A stretch of 64,000 nucleotides of DNA from Sporisorium sorghi. Its lineage: Eukaryota; Basidiomycota; Ustilaginomycetes; Ustilaginales; Ustilaginaceae. The stretch spans positions 1 through 64,000 of the forward strand of contig JALCCG010000076.1 of the NCBI GenBank assembly GCA_023212695.1, given 5' to 3'. Below the pieces are notes generated by a model. The model did not search any database, had not been told where the DNA came from, and worked only from the letters and a program-made list of their open reading frames with translations. Positions 10,185-21,169 of the stretch are shown in pieces; within the stretch, counting starts at the first letter, position 1; the number at the start of each line of letters is the position of its first letter. The translations under genes were made by a program, and so were the position numbers.

Positions 10185-12698
10185 TCACCCACGATGCACC
10201 CCGCCAAACGCCATCACCTGCACACCTTTACCCTTCTTCTTCCTCCCTCCACTACCACCTTCACCCTGCTGCGAAGCGACCAACGCCTCGGACAGCCCAT
10301 CCAGGCTGCCCAATCCCGCTGCTGCTGTACCCGAACCAGCCATCTCCGGGAAATCGTCGATGCGCCCTGGCTGAGCCGCGATCCACGGCGTACTCGCGCC
10401 CGAGCCCGCTGGTGTCCCGCTGCCACTCAACCCACCTCCTGGCGAGTGCGATCCTCCTGCCGTTTTGTTCGCAAACAGCGCCTTCTTGTGCGCGTTGATC
10501 GCCGACTTGGCCGCGTTCGTCGGCAGGCTCGGGAACGCCGCGCTCGAATGCGTGTTCACGCGACCTCCCGCATTCGAGTTGGAATGCACACGCGACACAA
10601 ACGGCTTCGCCGCCGCTGCGCTCGCACCAGCACTCCGACCCGAGACAGCCGCAGACGCAGCAGACCATTTCGCCGCCGGAGCCGCAGAGCGCGAAGCCGC
10701 ACCGTGCGCAACGGCATGCGCGAGCGAGCCCGGGATCGAGGGTGTTCCAGACGAAGTGGATGCGGTGCCGAGCGAGGGGAAGTGTTCGCGCAGTGCGACG
10801 GGTTTACCTGCACCATGGCCCGAGGAAGCCGAGGCGGCGCGCTCGACGTTGTCCCACACCTGGCTGCTCGACGCGGCGGAAGACTTCTTGATGCTGCGCA
10901 GCGTCCCACCAGCGCGACTACCAGCACCGGCGTATCCCGTGCCAGGAGTGATACCCACCCCGGAAGCACCAGCTGGCGTAAGTGATGGGAACTGCGTCCG
11001 CTCGATGCGATACTGGTTCCACGCATCACCCAGCGCTTTGCTCTTGTCCTGATCGTCCAACAGATCTACCAACCCGTTGACCAGCGGAGCACACTCGTCC
11101 ATCTCGCCCACGAGCGAGTGGAACGTCGAGATCAGATCGCGCGCCGACGACTCGCCCTGCTTGAACGCGCGCACAGAGTGGCGGAACGACGTGATGCGCG
11201 CTTCGGACCCGCCGAACGTCGACGAGACCTTGTCCATGTACGCCTGGTGGCGCTCTTCGACCGAACGCGTGTCGTTGACGGTGCGTGGGCGGTCTGCAGA
11301 CACGCCCTGTGGGGCGGAGGGGTTGGTGAGGCCAGAGCCGAACATGGCGCGGCAAGATTGGTGGTTGGCGGGACCGGCGCCGGGGACGTGTGCACGCGAA
11401 GCAAGCGCCGAGACGCCCAGAACGTCTCTATCTCCCGAAGTCGAGCCACTAGCATCGCCTGCTGCTGCTGCACCATTGGCTCGAGATTTACCCTTGTTAC
11501 CGCCGCCGTTCCTAGCAGCACCTGACCTCGAACCCTCACCGCCATCGTCGTACGAGAAATTGACTTCGATCCTCTGCGCCTCCCTCCTCTCCCTCGCACT
11601 GAGCTCGTTGGCATGCTCCTTGACCTGATGCGCCTTGTAAGCGACCTCGTCGGCAAAGACGACAAACTTGTTCTGCAGACACTCGGGGTTCTCGCAGAGC
11701 CAGTGCTGCTTTCTAAAGTGCTTCTCGAGCATGTTGTAGTCTCGGTAGTACTTCCATCGCTCCTCTTCATTTCCGGAAGTTTTGCAGATGAAGCACTGCT
11801 CGTGCTGGTCGCGCATGTGTGCAAACAGCTCGTCGTCGCTGTAGAACAGCCTGCGGTCGTACTCGCACAGCCTGTGCTCGGCCTTCTCGTGAGCTACAAG
11901 CGACTGCTCGGTGTGCATGGTATGCTCGTGCGCAAAGATTTTCTTGTTGGAAATGCAGAGTTGGCAGACGAGCCGGTTGTGCTCGCGACGGACGTGGCCC
12001 TTGTAGTCCCTCCAGCCGGTGCATGCGACCTCGCAGTTGGGATCGGGGCAGTTGAAGCGCAGAAGCAGAGCCGTCTCCTCGAGCGCTTCCTTGGTCTCGA
12101 AGCTGATGGGCAGCTTCTTGTCAGTGTAAGGAATGTCGGAGGGCTTGAAGTCGGCGAAGTTCTTTGTGGAGGAAGAGGTGAAGATGAGACGATCAATGGT
12201 GGATTTGCAGAAAGTGCACTCGTCTTTCTTGTAGAGGACGCGGAGACGGAGTGCACAAATATGGCAGGTGCGATGGTCGCAGGGTGCTACCGAGGTGAGC
12301 TTGATGGGGTCTGCGCAGATGAAGCAGAGCTCGCCATCGGGTGGGAGCCCGTCGGCGGCGGCGTTCTGGTTGGCACTGTCCTGAGATTGCTCGCCATTCG
12401 AGATAGAGGAGCCTGTTGCTTCTTCTGTGGCCGAGTCATCTTGTGATTCGGTTGGCACCGACTTGTCCTTGTGCGCATGCGATCTAGTAGCTCTAGAATG
12501 GTTGTTGGAGCGTCCTCCTCGTGAGCTCGAGTTCGAGTTGGAAGGCTGATCTGAAGAGGAAGTGAGCGAGCCACCGAAGTTGGCACGTCGACCACCACCA
12601 CTTCCGCCACTGTTGCCGCCTCGACCTCTACGATTGGACGAGGAAGCGCCTCTTGGACCGCGCGAAGGCGGTGGTAATGATTCCTGCGCTGCGCTCAT
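10185..12698 (-). CDS. HEL2: RING-type E3 ubiquitin ligase, Hel2/ZNF598 family
   Basis: Hel2/ZNF598 ubiquitinates small-subunit ribosomal proteins on collided ribosomes and so triggers ribosome quality control. The ORF from ATG 12698 encodes 837 residues. A disordered Gly/Ser/Arg-rich N terminus (1-120) precedes a RING finger at about 125-165 (CFICADP, then CDHRTCHICALR, then CTFCKSTI). A set of C2H2-like fingers follows at about 220-400 (CPDPNCEVACTGW, HVRREHNRLVCQLC, HMRDQHEQCFIC, HFRKQHWLCENPEC). This is the RING plus zinc-finger order of the family. The rest is Ala/Ser/Gly-rich and ends in a basic GGRKKKGKG motif. The frame stays open upstream of 12698, but the methionine at 12698 opens the expected short disordered start. 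The gene is divergent from eIF4A with about 1.1 kb between them. Confidence 0.92.
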   Translation of the reverse strand: MSAAQESLPPPSRGPRGASSSNRRGRGGNSGGSGGGRRANFGGSLTSSSDQPSNSNSSSRGGRSNNHSRATRSHAHKDKSVPTESQDDSATEEATGSSISNGEQSQDSANQNAAADGLPPDGELCFICADPIKLTSVAPCDHRTCHICALRLRVLYKKDECTFCKSTIDRLIFTSSSTKNFADFKPSDIPYTDKKLPISFETKEALEETALLLRFNCPDPNCEVACTGWRDYKGHVRREHNRLVCQLCISNKKIFAHEHTMHTEQSLVAHEKAEHRLCEYDRRLFYSDDELFAHMRDQHEQCFICKTSGNEEERWKYYRDYNMLEKHFRKQHWLCENPECLQNKFVVFADEVAYKAHQVKEHANELSARERREAQRIEVNFSYDDGGEGSRSGAARNGGGNKGKSRANGAAAAGDASGSTSGDRDVLGVSALASRAHVPGAGPANHQSCRAMFGSGLTNPSAPQGVSADRPRTVNDTRSVEERHQAYMDKVSSTFGGSEARITSFRHSVRAFKQGESSARDLISTFHSLVGEMDECAPLVNGLVDLLDDQDKSKALGDAWNQYRIERTQFPSLTPAGASGVGITPGTGYAGAGSRAGGTLRSIKKSSAASSSQVWDNVERAASASSGHGAGKPVALREHFPSLGTASTSSGTPSIPGSLAHAVAHGAASRSAAPAAKWSAASAAVSGRSAGASAAAAKPFVSRVHSNSNAGGRVNTHSSAAFPSLPTNAAKSAINAHKKALFANKTAGGSHSPGGGLSGSGTPAGSGASTPWIAAQPGRIDDFPEMAGSGTAAAGLGSLDGLSEALVASQQGEGGSGGRKKKGKGVQVMAFGGVHRG

Positions 12699-13781
12699 CT
12701 GCGTCAATGAGGTACGTATCCGGCAGGTTCCGAGTTGTACGTTGAATGAGGCTGTCAGCCTTGGTTTTGCGATGAGATCAGCCGTATGATCGAAGCCTGA
12801 GAGGGGAGTCCTTTGGTTGGAAGAAGAGAGTAAGGTGACTTGGAGTTGATCTGAGTTGACAAGAACGAGAAAGCGAGAGAGAGAGTGTTGAGTGTGTGGA
12901 GCTGTGACGAAAGAGCCAATTTTCTGCCTGCGCTTTTGCTGCTTTTCGGCGCACTCTCCACGCTGCGCCAAACGACACTCAAAATTGACTCAGCCAAAAG
13001 AGCATCAGACAGCGCCGGCTCCAAGCTCGATCTGTATTGGATCGGGCTCAAATGGTAGAGCCTGTCCCGATTCACGACTGCGCGACGTGAACCTTGGAAG
13101 CCACGTTTAGGAGCTTGTGAAGAGTGAATATCGCCAGCTGCATCATCTGAATACAAAAATTCAAGATTCGACCTCATAGGAATTCAATCTTGAGCTGCAT
13201 TTTGTATTCACAAATCAGCAAGTCGAAAACTTTTTTTTTTTTTTTTTTTTTTTTTCCTCTTCTTCTCGAGAAGGGCCCTTTGTCGAGAAGAAGAGCGCGG
13301 CTGAGTCGCTGCAGAGTTCGATTTTGAGAAATCTCTTCTCGTTGACTGTCTGAGTGTGCTTCTGGCTGGAACAGGGAGGCAGTCAAGCAGGTTGAACAAT
13401 TCAAACGCACGCTGCTGCCTCGCTTTTTTTTTCTTTTTCTTTTCTTCTTCATCCTCGTGAATTTTTTTCGTTCTCGAATTGCGCTCGCCGTTCAGTTTTG
13501 TGAGAGCTGAGAGCGAGACAGAGAGCTAAGAATTGTGGCTTGCCACCAGCGAACTCGATTTTGGTCGCTATCGCCGTCGTCGAGCGCCAATCTTACCCCT
13601 TTGCCATCATCTTGCTTTTATAGCATCACACCAAACTCTTTACCAAACACGCATTGCCGGTTGAAAGGTCACATCTGATCCTTTCGACTTTCTTTTTCAG
13701 CGCTCACAAAACCAACCCAACCTCGAGGCGTCGACTTGTTCCAGTCCGACTCCTTGAACCTTTCCTCCTACTTCGCCCAAT
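12699..13781. promoter_or_regulatory. Divergent promoter region hel2 / eIF4A
   Basis: About 1.08 kb separates two divergent genes, both linked to translation, so it should carry both promoters. A 25-nt T run lies at 13231-13255, and long pyrimidine-rich stretches on the + strand lead up to the eIF4A start, as is common for highly expressed fungal genes. No specific factor site was recognised. Confidence 0.6.
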
Positions 13782-14968
13782 ATGTCTAAGTATGTGTTCC
13801 TAATCAGCAGCAGCGGCGACACCGAACAAGACAGAGCTGGGCGTCACTCGATTGGTGGATTACATTGGAATCAGCACGCAGGATCAAGCACGGTCAAGGG
13901 TCGCAAGGGCCGATAGCGATAGGGACAAGGATGCAGCCAGTTGTGGTCTGCCTTGATAGCGCAGTGAAGCACTTGGAACGGCCCAGCTTTCCAAACCAGC
14001 CACATCGTCGCAGGGCTAGAGTCATGACACTCAAAGCGCCATCCAGGAGCGCATCGGAGTGGCGCCGTAGCAGCTTTGTCATATCATTCGGGTCGTCCGA
14101 CTCCCAAAAAGCGCTCCCATCATACTGACTTTCCTCTTTGATCTTCCTTTGCCACTCACACAGGCCCGAGGAGACTCCCGCCGCCGCCGCCGCCGCCGCT
14201 GGCGAGGCTGGCAACAACCTCAACATCGCCGATGGCGAGATCGAGTCCAACTGGGAGACCGTCATTGACAACTTTGACAACATGGAGCTCAAGGACGAGC
14301 TCCTCCGTGGTGTCTACGCCTACGGTTTCGAGCGTCCCTCGGCCATCCAGGCTCGCGCCATCGTCCCCGTCATCAAGGGCCACGACGTCATTGCCCAGGC
14401 TCAGTCCGGTACCGGCAAGACCGCCACCTTCTCCATCGCCATTCTCCAGCGCATCGACCCCAGCATCAAGGCCGTCCAGGCTCTCATCCTCGCTCCCACC
14501 CGTGAGCTCGCCCAGCAGATCCAGAAGGTCGTCATCGCGCTCGGCGACTACATGAAGATCGACTGCCACGCCTGCATCGGTGGTACCAACGTTCGTGAGG
14601 ACATGGCCAAGCTCAACGAGGGCGCCCAGGTCGTCGTCGGTACCCCCGGCCGTGTCTACGACATGATCAACCGTCGTGCCTTCAAGACGGACCAGCTCAA
14701 GATGTTCTGCCTCGACGAGGCCGACGAGATGCTCTCGCGCGGTTTCAAGGACCAGATGTACGAGGTCTTCCAGCTGCTGCCCCAGGACACCCAGTGCGTC
14801 CTCCTCTCGGCCACCATGCCCCAGGAGGTGCTCGAGGTCACCAAGAAGTTCATGCGCGAGCCCGTGCGCATCCTTGTCAAGCGCGACGAGTTGACGCTCG
14901 AGGGTATCAAGCAGTTCTACGTCGCCGTCGAAAAGGAGGAGTGGAAGCTGGACACGCTCTGCGATCTC

Positions 14969-15007
<39 letters not shown>

Positions 15008-15391
15008 AACACGCGCAGAAAGGTCGACTGGCTCACCGACAAGCTCACCGCGCGCGAGTTCACCGTCTCGGCCATGCACGGCGACATGGAGCAGGCCCAG
15101 CGCGAGGTCATCATGCGCGAGTTCCGTTCGGGTTCGTCGCGTGTTCTTATCACCACCGACTTGCTCGCCCGTGGTATCGACGTCCAGCAGGTCTCGCTCG
15201 TCATCAACTACGACTTGCCCTCCAACCGCGAAAACTACATCCACCGCATCGGCCGTGGCGGCCGTTTCGGCCGTAAGGGTGTCGCCATCAACTTTGTCAC
15301 CTCGGACGACGTCCGCATGCTGCGTGACATTGAGCAGTTCTACTCGACCCAGATCGACGAGATGCCCCTCAACGTCGCCGACCTCATCTAA
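13782..15391 (+). CDS. TIF1: Translation initiation factor eIF4A, DEAD-box RNA helicase (two exons)
   Basis: eIF4A is the ATP-dependent RNA helicase of the eIF4F cap complex, which unwinds 5' UTRs. Exon 1 is only 13782-13789 (ATG TCT AA) before a GTATGT donor. Exon 2 is 14164-15391 after a CACAG acceptor, and AAG is rebuilt across the junction. The product is 411 residues and begins MSKPEET. Motifs appear in order: GFERPSAIQ (Q motif), AQSGTGKT (near 82), PTRELA, DEAD within CLDEADEM (near 186), SAT, RGID and HRIGRGGR. Length and motifs are exactly those of fungal eIF4A. An Ala run follows the N terminus. The 374-nt intron has the branch-like ACTGACT close to its 3' end. Third codon positions are strongly C-biased, as expected for high expression. 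Confidence 0.97.
13790..14163 (+). other. 374-nt intron after an 8-nt coding exon in eIF4A
   Basis: The intron has a GTATGT donor, an ACTGACT branch-like site near 14126 and a CACAG acceptor. Its position directly after the start codon, and its length, fit a leader-type intron of a highly expressed gene. Confidence 0.85.
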
Positions 15392-15798
15392 GCGGCTACA
15401 TTTTCAAAAAGTCTGTATGGCGTAATGTTTTTGATGCCTTGGACACCTTTTCTCCCTCCGTTCCCGGTGTGGAAACCCCTCTTGTATGAACTTGACCTCC
15501 CGATCATTCTAAGTTCTTACCTTCTCACATGCTTGTCGCGATCTGCTACAGAAAGTCACAACGAGCAATAGAAACATCCATCCTTTATGCCCTCCCTTTC
15601 TCACACTTCATCGCTATGTTCATTCACATTCGGCTGCTCTTGCGCAATGGCACCTTCTCTTCTCCTTTCTCTGAGGTCGCAGCCGAAACGGTGTGAGCTG
15701 TCGAGGCGATAACAAAGTCGACGCAATAACAAATAGAAACGTTCTGTTCGGATGTGTCGGGCTAGCTTTACAGAGAGAATACATACTCTACAACAATA
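15392..15798. other. Convergent intergenic, eIF4A / Zn2Cys6 factor
   Basis: This 407-base AT-richer stretch holds the 3' UTRs of two converging genes. I see no further feature in it. Confidence 0.6.
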
Positions 15799-18752
15799 TC
15801 AAAGCGAGAATCTGTCGGCGGAACGGTCGTCTATGTACAGGAGCGTTTTGGCCGTGGTCGCCGTCGTCGGCCTCGGCGTTGCTGCCGCCGTCGTAGCAGC
15901 CTGCGCCAGATCCGTCGAGCACGGCAAAGCGCGCAGGGCAGCCGAGGTGCGTGTATCGATGGTGGCACAGTGCGAATCGGACGGCGTGGCAAGGTACACC
16001 GGCATCCCGTCCCTGCGCTGCTGCTCCACCGCGACGCTATTGTCCGGTGCGAGGAGCTGGGCGGTGCTGAGTCCGGCGCTGCCGATGCTGTTGAATGCCT
16101 GGTCGGCTGTGGAGGTGGGCCAGTCGGGGCGCGGGATCGGTTGGAGTGCTGCTGCTGCTGCGTCTTGCCAGTCTACTTGCGGTGCCTGCGGGGTCTGCGG
16201 GGCCGGCTGCCTGTGTGGCGGCGGGTGGTAGATGCTACCGGGAAGGGAGGGCAGGTCGTGCGGGTGCGACGTGGCGACGCTCAGCGGATGCGACGGCTCG
16301 CTGTCCTGCGGCGTGCGCAGTGTAGGGCTCGAAGCCGTGTGCGAGGTGGCGACGGACGCAGTCGGCCACGGCGTGCTCAAGCCCGAGGTTGAGAGCGGAG
16401 ATTCTCGCAGACTGCATAGCTGTCGCACGGCGGCGAGAATCATGGTGCTGCACTGTGGCCATTTGGCCGCCTGTGAAACCGCCGACATCGAGGGCAGTGG
16501 TCAGCAAAAGTGTCAGAGCGAGAAAACAGTGAGCAATGGAGATACGGTGCCACTCACAAACTGGTGACCCAACTCAGCACCGATGCGGATGTGCTCGTGC
16601 ATGTCGTCGCGCAGCTCGTTGTGCGCCTGACGCTGCTGGAGGGTCCACACGAAGCTGCATGCGGTTGGGGAGCAAAGAGAGAAGTCAGTCTCGAGGCCTT
16701 CTCAACAAAGCGGTGCGGGCAAAACTCACGCAGCCAACAAGTCGGCAAATGTCAACGCGTCAACAGCATGGTCGCCCAACCAGCCGCACTGCATCCACGC
16801 AGCATGATGGCACGACAGCGCCGTCACCGCCAGCGGCAACGCATTGTTGAGCCACCTCCAGTGCCGTCGATCATTGGGACAATACATGAAAAGCATCCTC
16901 GGAAACATGCCGTAGAGCTGCGTGCCCAGCTTGTGCCGCATCAGCACGTGCTGCACACCGACCACTGAGCCGCTGTAGTGCGCACCGAACGTATCGTACG
17001 CCTGACCGTTGACGTCCGAGAGGTCCTTGATGCTGCTGAGCAGGTTCCAGACTGCTTCTTCGTGCCGCACGTCGGTCATCTCGCCGACGGGGCTGGTGAA
17101 GAGATGCAGACCGACGTACTCGAGCCGCTTTTGTTCGACGTGAAAGCTGGCTAGGAAGGTGGAGAGGTCGGCTTTGGAGGCGATCGCTTCGATGCCTTCG
17201 AAGCTGCTCATCGTCGTCACTTGGATGTGCAGCTTTCCGGTCATGATGGCCGTCTCTGCGGGTGGTCAAAGAAAGAATAGTGGTGAGCCGGATGTCTCTC
17301 TATAGAGGCGAGCATTGAGACATGAACTTGGGCTTCATCTACGTACGCAAGTGTACCCAGTCATAAGCGCGAAAGAACGACATCTGCACACGGATGTATC
17401 CCACGACCCGCAGGATAGATCGATCAGTCATATGAGCCTTCCTTTCGAAAACTCTGGTCGCACACTTACCGAAACGGTGTCGTGCATGGCGACAGCAGAA
17501 CTGGTCGCGGAGGATGTTTGCCAGGCTTGCATGAAGCACGTTAGTGCCGTGTCCATGCGCAGCAACTCTTCGCTTCGATGCAGCACAAAGGCAAGCAAGG
17601 CCCATAGCAAGGTGGCCGCAATCCTTGTGATCGCGTTGGCTGCGATGAGTCGGCTCGTGAGCTCGTCGACGTTTAGACCTTGCAAGCGACCCTGAGATAC
17701 GTAGGTCGTACTTCCGTCGAGCAGAGTCTGCAAGTCTCGGATCGGACTGTTCGATTCGCTGAAGTGAGGTGGGTGAGCTTGATCTATCGCTTTACAGGAT
17801 CTCAGCCAAGGGACGAGAGGTTGGGGCACCTACACTGATGCGATGTCTTCGAGTCTGCTGAGGCCTTCGGACTTGATCTTCTGATCGGGTTGTCCGGCTG
17901 CGACGCAGATGGCTGCGGCGACGGCAGGGAAGCACATTTCAAGCAGCTCGATCATCTTCCAGACATCTGGCTCTGCGGCCGACGGCTGCTTCGTTGCTGC
18001 TGATGCGGGAGGAGCTGTTTTAGCATCGGAATTGTCTTCGGCGCTGGCAACGGTCTGACTGCCGCTTGTCTCGGACTGCATCTTGGTGTTGCCGCAAAAT
18101 CTGTCACTAAGCGTTTGAGTTGGAGGAAGAGGCAGACAGAAAGCGATCAGCAGCGGAGAAAGTGAAGCTTTGTTCTAGTGCGAACTCTTCGACAAACCTT
18201 GCTTTGCTGCTCTGTCGATTGTTGTCGCTTTGGTAGAAGCCAGTCGTGACCTGCATTCGAGACTCGGTCAGCAAGGCAATCGGGCGCAGAGAGCATAGAG
18301 GTTCTTGCTGGCTTGTCACCTCACCTTCTGCAGGATCACTGCACTGAACAGAGCCAAAGTATCCGAAACCACGAGGCGAGCCAGGGAGAGCTCGTTGCGC
18401 AGATCGGCGTTCTCTCGCCTGCTCTCCTGCAGCTGCTCACAGACCCTGTGCAGTTGCGCAACAAGTGAGAAGGGCGCGAACGTTAGCTTCCTCGCAACAC
18501 CATTTCTAGGGCAAAACAGCAAGCAGCTTACTGCATGAGATTGTCTCGAGACACTACGTTGACCGGAAAAGCTTCGCAAGGTACACCGCCTTTGACACAG
18601 TTGCCGCAGTTAGGCAAAGCGTTGTCGCACTTCTGTTTACGCTGGCGACAGCGCGTGCAAGCCCGGAGTGATCGCTCCCGTGGTGGTGTCGGCTCTTTCT
18701 TGGACTTGGCTGATTTCTTCTTCTTAGTCGTGGTTCGACCGCTGGACGGCAT
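15799..18752 (-). CDS. Zn(II)2Cys6 fungal transcription factor (nine exons)
   Basis: The gene encodes a putative nuclear DNA-binding regulator with unknown targets. Exons inferred in reading order are 18752-18532, 18445-18325, 18250-18198, 18106-17836, 17727-17470, 17383-17347, 17255-16730, 16654-16558 and 16470-15799. Phases agree throughout and give 751 residues. A basic Lys-rich N terminus leads into the zinc cluster at about 31-60 (ACTRCRQRKQKCDN, then NCGNCVKGGVPC), with all six cysteines and CX2CX6CX6CX2CX6C spacing. A short heptad-like segment follows (QLQESRRENADLRNEL), a likely dimerisation coil. The middle (about 180-500) is the conserved-looking part; the last 220 residues are Ser/Pro/Thr/Ala-rich. 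Most introns are 74-108 nt with CTGAC branch points. The least certain junction is the donor GTGTAG at 17835 paired with the acceptor at 17728. No target pathway is suggested by the neighbours. Confidence 0.85.
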
Positions 18753-19408
18753 GATCGCTGCTGTGGCGAGACGTCGCAGAATGCGAGACTATATGTAGAG
18801 ATTGACGTCGGTTCTGGCCGGTGCCTGGAAAGGATGAGTACACGAGCAAGCTTGTACAGTCGCAGCGACATCTCGGTGTACCCATCTTATATCGCTCTTG
18901 CCCTTCCCTCCCTCCCTCATTTCACGGAGTCTCACCGGGTGACCTTGGGCAGCATACCGGCCTTTCGAATACAAGGGTGAGCTGATGCAGGAAAAGATGA
19001 GGGAGGTGAAGGAGGTGAATGAGGAGAGGCCAAGAAGAAATGGAAGCACCGACCGGTTTGGACATGGAAGATGCGCAGCTGCGGTAACGACGTGCCTGAT
19101 TGCTCTCGCTTCTCTCTGAAGTCACAGGATAGGCGTGGGAAGGAAGGACGTCTCTGTGGCAACGCTGCACTTGAGCTGTCACCTTACAGATATCTCGAGC
19201 ATGATTCTAAGCAACTACACGTGAGAATGTTCGCTCGATGCAGCCGAGGGATGGGCGGAACATCCATTCCATTCACAAAAGTCGCCTGCAATCCAGGTAC
19301 TATGAGGGTGTTGCTGCTATTTCACGGGCGTACTGGGACTGTTTGTGTAAATGCTGTGATTACCAGTTGATACGGAGCAAGAGGTGACGGATGAGGGCCG
19401 ACCAACAC
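18753..19408. other. Intergenic, promoter of the Zn2Cys6 gene and 3' flank of the A/B-barrel gene
   Basis: This is about 650 bases between two minus-strand genes. Short open frames are present but are Ser/Leu/Pro-rich and have no family signature. A repeated GAGGTGAA motif lies near 19000-19020. No confident gene is present. Confidence 0.5.
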
Positions 19409-20069
19409 TCAGATCTCGAAATCGTAGGCGAGGAGGCTGTCGGTGTTGGGCAAGAGCACCGTCTTGGAGAAGCTGTTGATACGAAAGGAGTGTGTGATGC
19501 ATCGGAACGCATGAGAACATCAAGAAAGAAGTCAGCCGACTGTTGGCAAGGAGGGCGGGGTGCGTATCAAAAGTGGCGTCGAACCGTTCGGCATTGTGGC
19601 TCGGGAAGAAAGAAGCCTGCCTGCATGGAGATCGTCGCTCTGCATTACTCACTTGCGGTGCTCCTCATCGTCACGGTACGCCTCGTAATCCTCGCGAGAG
19701 GCAAATACGCTGTATAGACCTGTTGGTTCCCGGCGGTGCGTCGGAGTGTCCGTGCATTCGTGTGAAAAGTGGGAGGAAGCAGAAGGGTCAGCATGTTTGT
19801 TCAGTCGGCGGATCGCCCGAGGTTACACCGCTGCATGCAACCACAGCAGCCGCCAGCCAGTCAGTCAGTCAGCCGGAAATGCACAACTCACCCCAGTTGT
19901 AGCCTTGGTTGCGGCCAGGATACTCGGGTGGACCCCATTTGATCTCGGTCGCCTTGGACTTGGCGATGGGGAGATCCTTGAGCGTCTCGCACTTCTGCTT
20001 GAGCTCGTCAAAGCCGTTGGACAGCACTGCCTCCTTGACCTTGACGAGGACAATGTGGATGACAGTCAT
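19409..20069 (-). CDS. Stress-responsive A/B-barrel (Dabb) domain protein (three exons)
   Basis: Exons are 20069-19892, 19719-19653 and 19472-19409, joined with matching phases (1 and 2), giving 102 residues. The start MTVIHIVLVKVK, the central GYNWGLYSVFASREDYEAY and the C-terminal LLAYDFEI follow the Dabb pattern: a beta strand beginning with an HIV motif, two helices, and a last strand ending in F-x-[IV]. Dabb proteins are small dimeric barrels induced by stress in plants and fungi; their biochemical role is mostly unknown. The donors are GTGAGT. Intron 2 is 180 nt, longer than intron 1 (172 nt). The start ATG at 20069 is the first that gives the conserved N terminus; the frame is open upstream but is Lys-rich and not family-like. 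The gene is divergent from SWR1. Confidence 0.85.
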
Positions 20070-21169
20070 GTTGACGATAGAATAACAATCAGCTCGTGCT
20101 GGAGTTGCAGTTTGAAGATGAGTGTGGGGAAGCAGGACAGCAACAACATCATCTGGCCACCACAAGGCTGTCAAACTCGGTAGAAGAACGTCATGGCCCG
20201 CGCGCTGCACCGACGACTTTCTTCCTCCACCGCCCGAGCTGACCGATAGAGCTTCGAGAGACTTGGCAGCTATTGCGTTGAATTTATGCTGTGATTTTTG
20301 TGACCGCAATTTCTCGTCGCCCTTTTTCTTCCCCTTTTTTTTTTTTTTTATCAATTTTGGATTTTTGCTTGGAGAGAAACGCGAAGAGAGAGAGTTGCTG
20401 TGCCTAAGATTTTAGGCTTCGGTGCTCTGCGACGCGCCGCTGTGACAAAAAATGGAGACGAGATGAAACGAGCGAGCAGCGAGCGACTCTGACGAACGAC
20501 TCAGCGAAGCAGCTCACAGTTTTGCAGGCCAACAAGCGCCAACTGCTCTTGCGACATCCACTTTTCTGCAGCTCGAACACATCTCGCAACCTTCCTTCTC
20601 ACTCACACACAGCTTCTGCAGCTCAGGAACATTGAGATTCGCAAGCTTCTACTCCCTGCAGAACGAGTTCGCTGCTTGCACATCTGTTTCGCATTTGACG
20701 GTTTTTCCACCGACTCTATCAGCTTTCCGACGCAACACTCTCGGACCAACCGACTGCGCATACAGAAGCCCACCGGTCCTTTCTGTTCAGTCACACACAC
20801 ACATATCCGCATCGGCTCCTGATTCGGCATTGGCGAACATCAGAATCAGCCACATTTCTCACCCCACCGAGCTAAAAAAGACGCTCAAGGTTCTGGAACA
20901 ACTTCGGAAACTTTCCTCTCTATTCTCACGTATCTCTCAGCGCCGCCTGACAAGGCTCTGATCCGACGGATCGATACTGGAGATCTTTGTTCATGATCAG
21001 CCCCTTATCCTAGGATCTGCTGCTCTCGATACCTCAAAGCAACACATCTGCAGACACAGCGGCCAAGCGCACAGACGCACTAGCGGGCAGACAAGCAGTC
21101 AGGAACGACAGACAGAGCTTCGACCTGGATTTGGCGCAAGAGGGTCATTATCGGAACAGGTCGACATTC
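20070..21169. promoter_or_regulatory. Divergent promoter region Dabb gene / SWR1
   Basis: About 1.1 kb separates divergent starts. A 15-nt T run lies at 20335-20349 close to the Dabb gene. The remainder up to SWR1 is mixed sequence with no supported ORF. Confidence 0.5.

Noticed and set aside
14156..15244. 362-codon antisense ORF across eIF4A
   Set aside because: Open antisense frames are expected where codon use is strongly C-biased; the sense strand encodes a complete eIF4A and the antisense protein is a Val/Gly/Asp-rich artefact.
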